Assembly (NCBI RefSeq): GCF_001942625.1
Contig: NZ_MLCL01000076.1
Span: forward strand, 1 to 64,000
Length of the DNA stretch: 64,000 nt
Direction: 5' to 3'
DNA from: Mycobacterium syngnathidarum
Lineage (GTDB): Bacteria > Actinomycetota > Actinomycetes > Mycobacteriales > Mycobacteriaceae
Below the pieces are notes generated by a model that worked only from the letters and a program-made list of their open reading frames with translations, did not search any database and was not told the DNA's origin. The translations under genes were made by a program, and so were the position numbers. Below are positions 53,307 to 61,555 of this stretch, one piece after another. Within the stretch, counting starts at the first letter, position 1. Each line of letters opens with the position of its first letter.

Positions 53307-53771
53307 TTGAAACACGTCAGTGAGGTCGTCGACTCGTACACCGGCCGCAGCCGCATGGCCGTGCAGTATGCGGTGACCACCAAGCAACTCGTGGACGCCG
53401 CCAAGCAACCCGGGTTCGGGGCCGAGGGCTGGGCGCCGCTGGCGGAGCTGATCGCGGTCGACGAGTTCGAACGGGTCGGGAACTTCAAAGAAACGATGAC
53501 CTGGGATCAGTACACCGATTTCCTGACCAACTGGGCTACGGCATCGGAATGGGACGGCCTGTTCAAGCGCGTCAGCGAAGTGGACGGCGTGGTGTTTCTC
53601 GAGCTCGAGGAGCGCACGAAGATGGGCGATTTCGAATCGGTCGTCAACTCGATGTCCGTGTACGAGTTCACCGCCGACGACAAGATCCGCCACATCGACG
53701 TGTACCTGCAGATGGCGTTGCCCAACACTGAGCTGCTGAGCAGCTATGAAGGTGTCGAGATCTCTGAGTGA
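53307..53771 (+). CDS. NTF2-like protein, possible small partner of the Rieske oxygenase
   Basis: 154 residues from TTG 53307, with AGGAC upstream. A helical N-terminus (QYAVTTKQLVDAAKQPGFG) and VVFLELEERTKMGDFESV followed by SMSVYEFTADDKIRHIDVYL indicate the cone-shaped NTF2/SnoaL fold, the fold of ring-hydroxylating dioxygenase beta subunits. It follows the large subunit by 40 bases in one operon, so a structural or isomerase role with the oxygenase is likely. Confidence 0.72.
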   Translation: MKHVSEVVDSYTGRSRMAVQYAVTTKQLVDAAKQPGFGAEGWAPLAELIAVDEFERVGNFKETMTWDQYTDFLTNWATASEWDGLFKRVSEVDGVVFLELEERTKMGDFESVVNSMSVYEFTADDKIRHIDVYLQMALPNTELLSSYEGVEISE

Positions 53772-53839
53772 GCCCGTTCACCACTCACGGTTGGTCTGGC
53801 GCTCAACTAGCTGCAACCTTCTGATGCCACGGTGTCCAT

Positions 53840-54307
53840 GTGCGGAACGAACCGGACCGGTTGACCAAGGCCGAGCGGTTTCACCGACTATGTGTACGGA
53901 TGGTACGCCGCCTGCCGGGACCACTGAATTCCGTTGTAGCGCCCACATTCCTGGGTTTCGTGTTGATCAACACCTTTACCTTCGGTGTCGATCTGGCGAT
54001 CCTGACGGCCCTGCACGGTGCCTTCGGGGCCCCGCTTCCACTCGCGATCACCGTCGGATACGCGGCGGCCTTCGGGCTGGCCTACTACCTCAACCGCACA
54101 CTGAACTTCCGCTCGCATGCAGCCGTCGGCCCCCAGCTCACGGTGTATGTGATCGTGGTCGTGATCAACTACCTGGCGTTCATCCTCGGGGTATCCAGCG
54201 TGTTGGCCGCGGTGGGCGTCGAGTACCACCTGGCCAGGATTGTCGCAGGCGGGTGCGAGGCGATCTTCATGTACAGCGCCATGCGGTGGGTGGTGTTTCG
54301 CCGGTAG
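53840..54307 (+). CDS. GtrA-like family membrane protein
   Basis: 155 residues from GTG 53840. Four membrane segments (FLGFVLINTFTFGVDLAILT, VGYAAAFGLAYYLNRTLNF, VYVIVVVINYLAFILGV and the C-terminal one) and the LNRTLNFRS motif after helix two are diagnostic for GtrA. Family members are thought to move lipid-linked sugars or to partner glycosyltransferases. It is 68 bases after the NTF2-like gene; no glycosyltransferase is adjacent. Confidence 0.85.
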   Translation: MRNEPDRLTKAERFHRLCVRMVRRLPGPLNSVVAPTFLGFVLINTFTFGVDLAILTALHGAFGAPLPLAITVGYAAAFGLAYYLNRTLNFRSHAAVGPQLTVYVIVVVINYLAFILGVSSVLAAVGVEYHLARIVAGGCEAIFMYSAMRWVVFRR

Positions 54308-54320
54308 CCGATCGAGCCGA

Positions 54321-54488
54321 TCATATGCTCGCGACGAATTCCTCCAGGACGTCGGTGGTGTGCCCTGAGCCCAATGCCAAGACTCCGCACAAGGTTTCGT
54401 CATCACCCAGAATCGCGACGGGCCCCAAACCGAAACTCGCCGGATACATCGTGCCCAGCGGGGGCCGTGCAAACTTCGCAGGCCGCAT
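54321..54488 (-). CDS. Possible 55-residue small protein after the thioesterase gene
   Basis: A short frame starts at ATG 54488, four bases after the thioesterase stop, and ends at 54321. It reads MRPAKFARPPLGTMYPASFG, then LGPVAILGDDETLCGVLALG and SGHTTDVLEEFVASI, with hydrophobic pattern and codon use like a real protein. I do not recognise the family. It may be an independent small gene co-expressed with the thioesterase or the remnant of a longer one. Confidence 0.4.
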   Translation of the reverse strand: MRPAKFARPPLGTMYPASFGLGPVAILGDDETLCGVLALGSGHTTDVLEEFVASI

Positions 54489-54492
54489 GTGG

Positions 54493-55311
54493 TCACCGTG
54501 GTGCGGTGCGATCCGGAAACGGGTCGTCGGAGAAATCGATCTGAGCCTCGGGGTTGCTGATCGCTGTGACGAGGCCGGTACCGAAGGCACCCGCACTGTC
54601 GAACAACGTCGATGCACCCACGGCCACGCCATCGTCGGCCCAGTGCGAATCCGCCTGGACGCCGATCCACTCGTCACCGGGCAACCGTGACAGGGCGACC
54701 GTGAGGTCGCCGTTGATGTAGCCGACGCCGGCGGTGCCCAGGTTGGTCACCAGGCTGGTGCCCTCGGCCGCCATCGCCGCGCGCACGAACGGCGAGTTCG
54801 GATGCCCCTGCACCACGGTGATGGTGCGGTTCATGAACCGCTTGCGGGATGCGTTCTGGTGCTCGGCGATCGCACGGCTCCAGCCGCCCTCGTCGCTGCC
54901 CATATACGTCTTCCGGTCCCCGTCGAGCGCGGCCGGCGGTTCGAACCGGGCAGGCGCGGTCCACTCCTCACCTCGCGGGGGTGCGCTGAGCCGGTATTGC
55001 ACCAACGTCGCACGCGCAACGGTCACGCCGTCCTGGACCAGCTCGCATTCGGAATTGCGGACCCGCCTGCCGTCGCGGATCAACGCCACCTTCGTCGTGG
55101 TCGGCAGCCCGCGCGCGGCTTTGAACAGGTCGACGGTCAGCCGGGCGGGCAGAAATTCGGGCAGCCCGAAGGCTGACTCCAGAGCTCGTGCCGCCAGTCC
55201 GACCAATGCCGGCCCGTTGAGGTGGTCCTCTCCCCAGTGGCTCTGCGCAAAGCGGGTCGGCTGGAACCTGTCCTGCTCGGACTGCACGAAATGGGCGTCA
55301 ACCTCGGTCAC
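54493..55311 (-). CDS. Acyl-CoA thioesterase-like protein (double hotdog)
   Basis: 272 residues from GTG 55311. The N-terminal hotdog (FAQSHWGEDHLNGPALVGLA, LPARLTVDLFKAA) and the C-terminal repeat (LGTAGVGYINGDLTVALSRL, GVQADSHWADDGVAVGASTL) fit the tandem-hotdog thioesterase family common in mycobacteria. It would hydrolyse acyl-CoA thioesters in the cytosol. No ribosome site is seen, so the transcript may be leaderless. Its stop is four bases from a possible small gene. Confidence 0.8.
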   Translation of the reverse strand: MTEVDAHFVQSEQDRFQPTRFAQSHWGEDHLNGPALVGLAARALESAFGLPEFLPARLTVDLFKAARGLPTTTKVALIRDGRRVRNSECELVQDGVTVARATLVQYRLSAPPRGEEWTAPARFEPPAALDGDRKTYMGSDEGGWSRAIAEHQNASRKRFMNRTITVVQGHPNSPFVRAAMAAEGTSLVTNLGTAGVGYINGDLTVALSRLPGDEWIGVQADSHWADDGVAVGASTLFDSAGAFGTGLVTAISNPEAQIDFSDDPFPDRTAPR

Positions 55312-55355
55312 CGGCGAATCGTCGCATATGAACTAACTAAATTTGGCGGCGGGGA

Positions 55356-56054
55356 TCAACAAGGGCGCCGGGCACGCAGCCAGCCCTGCTGAAGCCGGAT
55401 GAAATGCGAATCGACGACCGCGCCGTGACCGGGAACGAACACGCCATCCTGCGCGCCGGCGCGCAGCACCGCATCCAGGGTGGCCGGCCAGGCCTCGAGG
55501 TCGGAATCCTCATCGATGACCGGATCGCCGGACTGCTCCACGAGGTCACCGCAGAACACCACGGTGCGCTCATTCGGAACTGTGACGATGAGGTCGTGGC
55601 GGGTATGGCCTGGGCCGGGGCGGCAGATGCTCACTGTTCGGCCACCCAGATCGATCTCGCCCGTGGGCAGTCGGTGCGTGGGCACTGTCATCGCGGCGAT
55701 CGCCCGATCGACTTCGTCGACGTCGGCACCGTGGTCGATCGCGTCCGCGCGCAGGTGCGCCCGGCCGGCCGCCATGGTTTCGGCGACCTCTGGTGCGCAA
55801 TGGATTTCGGCATCCTTGAACCACGAGGAGCCCAGGATGTGGTCGAAATGATTGTGCGTCAGGACGATATGCCCGATGCGTTGCCCGGACAGCGCCGCGA
55901 CGTCGGACTCGATGCCGTGGGCCTCGATCAGGGTCGTGCCGGAATCGACCAGCAGGGCTTGTGCGCTGCCGCAGACGAGTCCGACCGTCACATCGAGAAA
56001 CGGGAGGCGGGTGCGCCACACACCCGCGCCCAGGTCTTCCCAGTCGTAATTCAT
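55356..56054 (-). CDS. MBL-fold metallo-hydrolase
   Basis: 232 residues. The metal-binding motif is HNHFDH in IVLTHNHFDHILGSSWF, with the later His in GPGHTRHDLIV, Asp in VVFCGDLVEQSGDPV and the C-terminal His in FVPGHGAVVDSHF. The N-terminal LVCGSAQALLVDSGTT is the usual beta-lactamase fold opening. ATG 56054. It is probably a thioester or lactone hydrolase rather than a true beta-lactamase; no signal peptide is present. Confidence 0.85.
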   Translation of the reverse strand: MNYDWEDLGAGVWRTRLPFLDVTVGLVCGSAQALLVDSGTTLIEAHGIESDVAALSGQRIGHIVLTHNHFDHILGSSWFKDAEIHCAPEVAETMAAGRAHLRADAIDHGADVDEVDRAIAAMTVPTHRLPTGEIDLGGRTVSICRPGPGHTRHDLIVTVPNERTVVFCGDLVEQSGDPVIDEDSDLEAWPATLDAVLRAGAQDGVFVPGHGAVVDSHFIRLQQGWLRARRPC

Positions 56055-56190
56055 CGCCCACCGCCGACACCGACCACGCGACGCACGCCTGCGAAGCTAC
56101 TCCGGTGCACTGCCGGGCGCTGATGCTGCCATGCAACCGTTGAGCTGACCGCACAGGTTTGCCGTCGCGGGCTGCGGGAACTCCTAGCCC

Positions 56191-56973
56191 ATGTTGATCA
56201 GACGAATCGCCCGCCCCATGTTGTCTGCGACCTTCATCGCCCGAGGTGTCGACACCCTGCGCGACCCGAGTACCTCCACCGAGACCACCCGCAGAACACT
56301 CGGCGCATTGAGTGCACTACCCGGTCCGGTAGGAGCCGGGGTTCCGAACAACGCAGCAGCCGTGGCACGGGTCAACGCGGCAGTTCAGGTGGTCGGCGGT
56401 CTGCTCCTGGCGCTTGGCCGGGCCCCACGCCTGACCGCGGCGGCACTGGCCGTCACCATGTTGCCACGAAGCATCGGCTCACAGGCCTTCCTGAAAGATG
56501 CCGACCCGCAACACGCGGCAGCGCAACGCCGTGAGTTCTTCACCGACGTGAGTCTGCTCGGCGGCCTGATCATCGCGGCCGCCGATACGGCGGGTAAACC
56601 GTCACTGGCCTGGCGCGGCCGCCGTGCCGCGCAGCAGGTCTCGGCCAACCTCGCGGCTGCAGTTCCCGGTGTGTCCGCCGGTGGTGACGCGCTCACCGAC
56701 GGCGTGATCGCCGAGCGGATCGGGCACGGATTGGCCGTCGGCGCCGAACGCGGCCGCGAGCTCGCTGATGCGGCTGTGGAACGGGCGGGCGAGTTGGCTC
56801 AACTGGCACGCGAACACGGGCCAGAGGTGGCTGACGCCGCACGTGTCCGCGCCGGCGAATTCGCGCTGGTCGCCCGTGAACGCGCACCGGAACTGGCCGA
56901 GGCGGCCCGCGAACGCTCCGCTGCGTTGGCCGATCGCGCGCGAACCCAACTCGACCAGCGCCGTGGTCGGTAA
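56191..56973 (+). CDS. DoxX-like membrane protein with an 11-residue repeat C-terminal domain
   Basis: 260 residues. The first 150 residues have the DoxX pattern: an N-terminal helix (RPMLSATFIARGVDTLRDPS), two or three membrane segments (VQVVGGLLLALGRAPRLTAA, FTDVSLLGGLIIAAADTA) and a basic loop. Residues 190-255 are six exact-register undecapeptides, for example ELADAAVERAG, ELAQLAREHGP, EVADAARVRAG, EFALVARERAP, ELAEAARERSA. Such 11-mers form long amphipathic helices as in LEA proteins and apolipoproteins and may bind the membrane. ATG 56191 has only a weak ribosome site. Confidence 0.82.
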   Translation: MLIRRIARPMLSATFIARGVDTLRDPSTSTETTRRTLGALSALPGPVGAGVPNNAAAVARVNAAVQVVGGLLLALGRAPRLTAAALAVTMLPRSIGSQAFLKDADPQHAAAQRREFFTDVSLLGGLIIAAADTAGKPSLAWRGRRAAQQVSANLAAAVPGVSAGGDALTDGVIAERIGHGLAVGAERGRELADAAVERAGELAQLAREHGPEVADAARVRAGEFALVARERAPELAEAARERSAALADRARTQLDQRRGR

Positions 56974-56982
56974 CGTTGTGGC

Positions 56983-57477
56983 ATGACCACGGGTGACTAT
57001 CAACCGGGATACGGACAATACGGACAACCGGGCGGCTACCCACCGCCCTATGCCACCCAGACTCCCGGCGGCTTGGTTCGCCGCTGGTTCGCGCGGGTGA
57101 TCGACGGGATCATCGTCGGGATCGTGGCATTCTTCCTTTCGTTCATCACCGATTCGCTGTCGAACTACTGGGTCACCGGCCTCTTCAGCGGATTGCTGAT
57201 GTTCGTGTACTTCGTCGGTCTCGAGGTGGCGACGGGCGCGACACCGGGCAAGAAGCTGTTGGGATTGGCCGTGCACGGCCCCGGTGGTACGCCGAAGCCG
57301 ACGGCGAAGGAGGCGGCGATTCGCAATGCTTTCACCCTGCTGCCGATCATTCCGTTCGTGGGCGGGTTCCTGGGCATCATCGCGATGATCGTCATTGCGG
57401 TGACCATCAGCTCCAGCCCCACCAAGCAGGGCAAGCACGACGAATTCGCCGGTGGAACGCAGGTGGTCCGGAGCTGA
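56983..57477 (+). CDS. RDD family membrane protein
   Basis: 164 residues. A tyrosine/glycine/proline-rich N-terminus (YQPGYGQYGQPGGYPPPYA) precedes the RDD domain, which has RRWFARVIDGIIVGIVAF (the Arg-Asp-Asp-type start) and TPGKKLLGLAVHGPGG in the middle loop. Three hydrophobic segments. RDD proteins have been linked to sodium transport and to lipid or protein transport, but the role here is unknown. It follows the DoxX-like gene by nine bases in one operon, and a terminator hairpin follows. Confidence 0.87.
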   Translation: MTTGDYQPGYGQYGQPGGYPPPYATQTPGGLVRRWFARVIDGIIVGIVAFFLSFITDSLSNYWVTGLFSGLLMFVYFVGLEVATGATPGKKLLGLAVHGPGGTPKPTAKEAAIRNAFTLLPIIPFVGGFLGIIAMIVIAVTISSSPTKQGKHDEFAGGTQVVRS

Positions 57478-57485
57478 GAACCGTT

Positions 57486-57519
57486 GCGTGTGGCGCCCGT
57501 TCGCACAGGTGCCACACGC
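57486..57519. terminator. Bidirectional terminator hairpin between RDD and gluconate permease genes
   Basis: GCGTGTGGCGCC (57486-57497) pairs with GGTGCCACACGC (57508-57519); eleven Watson-Crick pairs plus one G.T. It lies nine bases after the RDD stop and twenty bases before the end of the convergent permease gene. Confidence 0.78.
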
Positions 57520-57538
57520 CGGGGCTCGGGTCAGCGGC

Positions 57539-58975
57539 TCAAATCACCAGCCCCAGCAGCAGGACGACAACCAGGCCGGTCACCGACAGCGCCGTCTCCA
57601 TCAGCGACCACGACTTGATGGTCTGGCCGACGGTCATCCCGAAATACTCCTTCACGAGCCAGAATCCGGCGTCGTTGACATGTGAGAAGAACAGCGAGCC
57701 GGCACCGACCGCGAGCACGACCAGCGACACCTCACCGGCGCTCATCCCCTCGACCAACCCCAGCATCAGGGACGAGGCGGTGATGGTGGCCACCGTCGCC
57801 GACCCCGTCGCCAACCGGATCAGGACGGCCAGCACCCACGCCAGCAGGGTGACCGAAAGATTGGCGCCCTTGGCCCATTCGGCGAGCAATGTGCCGATCC
57901 CTGTGTCGACCAGAACCTGCTTGAATCCGCCACCGGCTGCGACGATCAGGATGATCCCGGCGACCGGAGGAAGCGACGATTCGATGCATTTCACGATCTG
58001 GTCACGAGTCATCTTCGCCCCGCCACCGAGGGTGAACATCCCGACCACCACCGCGATGAGCAACGCCATCAGCGGCTGACCCACGATGTCGAATGTCTGA
58101 CGCAGCAAGTGCGACGTGTCTTCGACGAAGATGTCGACGAGAGCCTTGCCCATCATCAGGGCCACCGGCAGCAGAACGCTGAACATCGTGATCGCGAAGG
58201 TCGGTCGTGTCTTCGTCGGGGTCGCGGTGATGGTCGCGGCCGTGCCGCCGCCCGGGTTGGTGCCGGCCGTGTCCGCCGCGTCGAACCGGTCGGGAACCTC
58301 GAGAACGACCCAGCGTCCGGCCAGCTTGCCGAACAACGGACCTGCCACGACGATCGTCGGGATCGCCACCAGTACACCCAGCGCCAGCGTGACCCCAAGG
58401 TCGGCGTTGAGCAACGAGATTGCGGCGACGGGTCCCGGATGTGGCGGTACGAATCCGTGCATGGCCGAAAGGCCTGCCAGCGCAGGAATCCCGATGGTGA
58501 TCAAGGACAGTTGGGAACGGCGTGCCACCAGGTAGATCACCGGCATCAGCAGCACCAGCCCGATCTCGAAGAACATCGGAAGGCCGATGATCGCCCCGAC
58601 CAGTGCCATCGCCCACGGCAGCGTGCGCGGTGACGCGTGCCCGACGATGGTGTCCACGATCTCGTCCGCGCCGCCGGAGTCGGCGAGCAACTTGGCGAAC
58701 ATCGCGCCGAGGGCGATCAGTATGCCGACACTGGCAGCCGTGGAACCGAAACCGCTGGAGAACGAGGCAAGGACGTCGCTGATGTTCTCGCCCGCGGCGA
58801 TGCCCACGGTCAGAGCGCCGAAGATCAGTGCGAGGAACGGGTGCAGTTTGACAATCGTGATGAGCAGGACGATCAAGGCTATTCCGGCCAGTGCGGCCAG
58901 GACCAACTGCGCGCCGCCCGCCACCGGCTCGACCAGTTCTGTTCCGGCCGCGAGATGAGTGAGCGCCGAGGTCAT
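57539..58975 (-). CDS. Gluconate:H+ symporter, GntP family
   Basis: 478 residues with about 12 hydrophobic segments. FALALIFGALTVGIA-type early helices, MPVIYLVARRSQLSLITIGI, GFVPPHPGPVAAISLLNADL and VAAGGGFKQVLVDTGIG are characteristic of the gluconate permease family. The C-terminal VGAGSLFFSHVNDAGFWLVK is the family hallmark. The ATG overlaps the gluconokinase stop (ATGA), so permease and kinase are co-translated; the pair imports and phosphorylates gluconate. Confidence 0.9.
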   Translation of the reverse strand: MTSALTHLAAGTELVEPVAGGAQLVLAALAGIALIVLLITIVKLHPFLALIFGALTVGIAAGENISDVLASFSSGFGSTAASVGILIALGAMFAKLLADSGGADEIVDTIVGHASPRTLPWAMALVGAIIGLPMFFEIGLVLLMPVIYLVARRSQLSLITIGIPALAGLSAMHGFVPPHPGPVAAISLLNADLGVTLALGVLVAIPTIVVAGPLFGKLAGRWVVLEVPDRFDAADTAGTNPGGGTAATITATPTKTRPTFAITMFSVLLPVALMMGKALVDIFVEDTSHLLRQTFDIVGQPLMALLIAVVVGMFTLGGGAKMTRDQIVKCIESSLPPVAGIILIVAAGGGFKQVLVDTGIGTLLAEWAKGANLSVTLLAWVLAVLIRLATGSATVATITASSLMLGLVEGMSAGEVSLVVLAVGAGSLFFSHVNDAGFWLVKEYFGMTVGQTIKSWSLMETALSVTGLVVVLLLGLVI

Positions 58976-59487
58976 CGGTTCTCCTGTTCTGTTGTGTCAG
59001 TGTCGATTTGGGCCATGTATTCGTCGACTATGGCGTCGATGCTCTGATCCACGTCTATGGCGATACCGACCTCGTCAGGGCCGAGTGGTTCCAGCGTCGC
59101 GAATTGGGAATCCAGCAGCGCGGCCGGCATGAAGTGACCAGGGCGGCTGGCCTGGCGTCGGCGGATCACCTCGACTGAGCCGCTCAGATACAGAAATATG
59201 ACGCCAGGGCAGTGCTGTCGCAGTTGGTCGCGGTATTTGTGTTTGAGTGCCGAGCAGCTCATCACGCCGCCGGCGTGATGATCGGCGAGCCACTGACCGA
59301 TCGATTCCAACCAGGGAAAGCGGTCGTCGTCATCCAGCGCGTGGCCGGCCGACATCTTCGCGATGTTGGCGGAGGGGTGAAAGTCGTCGGCATCGGCGAA
59401 CGGCACTCGCATCCGCTGTGCCAACGCCGCGCCGACGGTCGACTTTCCCGACCCCGATACGCCCATGACCACTACCGGTGACCCCAT
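58972..59487 (-). CDS. gntK: Gluconokinase
   Basis: 171 residues, usual size for GntK/IdnK-type kinases. P-loop MGVSGSGKSTVG, then VPFADADDFHPSANIAKMSA with the HP substrate motif, DDRFPWLESIGQWL, GVMSCSALKHKYRDQLR and GHFMPAALLDSQFATLEPL, all diagnostic. It phosphorylates D-gluconate to 6-phosphogluconate. ATG 59487 has GAGGCGG upstream. It leads the kinase-permease operon, divergent from the GntR-type regulator gene. Confidence 0.92.
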   Translation of the reverse strand: MGSPVVVMGVSGSGKSTVGAALAQRMRVPFADADDFHPSANIAKMSAGHALDDDDRFPWLESIGQWLADHHAGGVMSCSALKHKYRDQLRQHCPGVIFLYLSGSVEVIRRRQASRPGHFMPAALLDSQFATLEPLGPDEVGIAIDVDQSIDAIVDEYMAQIDTDTTEQENR

Positions 59488-59593
59488 ACATCCGCCTCAC
59501 AATGTGTGTCTGCCGTCACACAGCATGGCGTAAAAGTCATACGATTGCAATACCATCTCGATTACATCGGTTTATTACTGATGTGGCACCGCT

Positions 59594-59616
59594 ATGACAC
59601 GATGTAACCGTGTCAT
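59594..59616. promoter_or_regulatory. Probable operator of the FadR/GntR-type regulator
   Basis: ATGACACG (59594-59601) and CGTGTCAT (59609-59616) form a perfect eight-base inverted repeat over seven bases, covering the GTG start of the regulator. A weaker ACATC/GATGT pair lies at 59564-59584. Both are between the divergent gntK and regulator genes. Confidence 0.65.
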
Positions 59617-60326
59617 CGCCCTCAAATGTCGGCGCACTGCATGCCGGCCTGCTGACCACCCTCGGCACCGGAATCGCCTCCGGCGAGCTGGCGGCTGAGC
59701 AGGTGCTGACCCTGGACCGCCTCAGCGCCGAGTACGAGGTTTCGCGCAGCGTCGCGCGCGAGGTGATCCGGGTGCTGGAGTCGATGGGCATGGTGGAGTC
59801 GCGGCGCCGGGTCGGGATTACCGTCCAACCCGCGCGCAAGTGGAATGTTTTCGATCCCAGACTGATTCGCTGGCGCCTGCACGCCGGCGACCGGGCCGCG
59901 ATGCTGGCCTCACTGTCGGAACTTCGGCGGGGTTTCGAACCGGCCGCCGCGGCACTGGCTGCCCGGCGGGCCGACCCGGATCAGTGCCGCATTCTCGCTG
60001 CCGCCGTCTCGGACATGGTGGTGCACGGCCGATCCGGCGATCTCGACGCATATTTACTGGCAGACAAGGTATTTCACCGGACACTCCTGGACGCCAGCGG
60101 AAACGAGATGTTCCGTGCGCTCAACGACGTGGTGGCCGAGGTCCTGGCCGGTCGCACCGAACATGGCCTGATGCCGGACTCCCCCAATCCCGCCGCCATC
60201 GAGTTACACGACGAAGTGGCCAGGGCGATCCGGCTGCGTGACGAGGACGCCGCCGAACGTGCGATGCGGGCCATCATCGACGAGGCGGCCACCGCGGTGA
60301 AAGAAGGCGACCGGCCCGATGCTTAA
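59610..60326 (+). CDS. FadR-type GntR family regulator, probable gluconate repressor
   Basis: 238 residues from GTG 59610, apparently leaderless. The winged helix is LTLDRLSAEYEVSRSVAREV then IRVLESMGMVESRRRVGITV; the C-terminal all-helical FCD domain has LSELRRGFEPAAAALAARRA, DKVFHRTLLDASGNEMF and the His-containing IELHDEVARAI, a metal/ligand site typical for sugar-acid sensors. Divergent from gntK-gntP, so repression relieved by gluconate is the likely mode. Confidence 0.87.
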   Translation: MSSPSNVGALHAGLLTTLGTGIASGELAAEQVLTLDRLSAEYEVSRSVAREVIRVLESMGMVESRRRVGITVQPARKWNVFDPRLIRWRLHAGDRAAMLASLSELRRGFEPAAAALAARRADPDQCRILAAAVSDMVVHGRSGDLDAYLLADKVFHRTLLDASGNEMFRALNDVVAEVLAGRTEHGLMPDSPNPAAIELHDEVARAIRLRDEDAAERAMRAIIDEAATAVKEGDRPDA

Positions 60327-60334
60327 CTAGCCAT

Positions 60335-61222
60335 ATGGGTCGTACTCCCGCACTCGCGCGTCGCTTCTTCGACCGGCTGGAACCCGTACACGCGGTCACC
60401 TACTTCGCCCCCGAGTCGCGCGCCGCCCTCGACGCCCTCGGCTACCGCGGCTTCTGGACGGGCTACTTCGCCGCTCGCTCAGCCCCGCTGGGCATCGTGC
60501 CTGCCGACGTCGTCGCCGCCACGTTCTACAACTTCACCACCGAGCGGGTCGCCAAGGCGCTTCCCGGAGCGTGGGAGAAGGCAAGTCCGGCAATGCTCTT
60601 GCAAGTCCGGTCGGATTCGGCGGCCGCGGCACTGCGACGATCCGGGGTGGCCGAATCCGAGTCGACCCGGTTGGCGGCCGAACTGACCGCGAAGGCTGCC
60701 CGCACGGCACCCTTGGATGGCCGTCCGCTCTACGCCGCCAACCGGGCCCAGCCATGGCCCGAGGATCCGATCGCCAAACTGTGGCACGCCGTCACCCTCC
60801 TGCGCGAACATCGCGGCGACGCCCATGTGGCCGTTCTGGTCGCCGAGGGCATCAGCGGACGGCAGAGCAATGTGCTGCACGCGGCGGCCGGACGCGTGCC
60901 GCGCGAGATGATCATGCGCAGCCGCGACTACGACGAGGAGCAGTGGGCGGGTTATGTCGGGCAGCTGCGCTCGCGCGGTTGGCTCGATGGCGACGGTGAG
61001 CTCACCGAGGCCGGACGCGACGTCAAACAGTCGATCGAGGATCGCACCGATGCCTTGGCGCTCGGCGCTCTGGATGCGTTGACCGACGACGAGATCATCA
61101 CCCTGTTCCAGGTGTTGACGCCGATCACCCGGCAGGTGGTGGCTGCAGGCGACGTGCCGGCCGCCACGCCGATGGGCCTGAATCGGCACGACCTCGACGA
61201 CGACAGCGCCCATCTGACCTGA
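60335..61222 (+). CDS. SCO6745 family protein
   Basis: 295 residues. The start ALARRFFDRLEPVHAVTYFA and GYRGFWTGYFAARSAPLG, later YNFTTERVAKALPGAWEKAS and HVAVLVAEGISGRQSNVLHA, are characteristic of the actinobacterial SCO6745-like family; C-terminally LRSRGWLDGDGELTEAGRDV resembles a winged-helix. The function is unknown to me. It starts eight bases after the regulator stop, so it may be in that operon, and ends three bases from the convergent YnfA gene. Confidence 0.78.
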   Translation: MGRTPALARRFFDRLEPVHAVTYFAPESRAALDALGYRGFWTGYFAARSAPLGIVPADVVAATFYNFTTERVAKALPGAWEKASPAMLLQVRSDSAAAALRRSGVAESESTRLAAELTAKAARTAPLDGRPLYAANRAQPWPEDPIAKLWHAVTLLREHRGDAHVAVLVAEGISGRQSNVLHAAAGRVPREMIMRSRDYDEEQWAGYVGQLRSRGWLDGDGELTEAGRDVKQSIEDRTDALALGALDALTDDEIITLFQVLTPITRQVVAAGDVPAATPMGLNRHDLDDDSAHLT

Positions 61223-61225
61223 TGG

Positions 61226-61552
61226 TCAGCGCGGGGCGTACATGATCAGGCCGACCCCGGCCAGAGCCACCAGCGCACCCGCGACGTCCCAGCGGTCGGG
61301 CCGGAAGCCGTCGGCGACCATGCCCCACACCAATGATCCGGCGATGAACACACCGCCGTAGGCAGCCAGGACGCGGCCGAAATGGGCGTCGGGCTGAAAG
61401 GCCGCGACGAATCCATAGGCGCCCAGCGCGATCACCCCGGCACCCATCCACATCCAGCCGCGGTGTTCGCGCAGACCTTGCCAGACCAGCCAGGCTCCAC
61501 CGATCTCCAGTACTGCGGCCAGGACGAACAGCGCGATCGATTTGACCACCAT
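61226..61552 (-). CDS. YnfA / UPF0060 family small membrane protein
   Basis: 108 residues with four membrane helices; [60 protein letters not shown] and [31 protein letters not shown] is the family hallmark. Members are SMR-like small transporters. It starts three bases after the LivF stop, so it is co-transcribed with the branched-chain amino acid-type ABC genes. Confidence 0.9.
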   Translation of the reverse strand: MVVKSIALFVLAAVLEIGGAWLVWQGLREHRGWMWMGAGVIALGAYGFVAAFQPDAHFGRVLAAYGGVFIAGSLVWGMVADGFRPDRWDVAGALVALAGVGLIMYAPR

Positions 61553-61555
61553 GAG

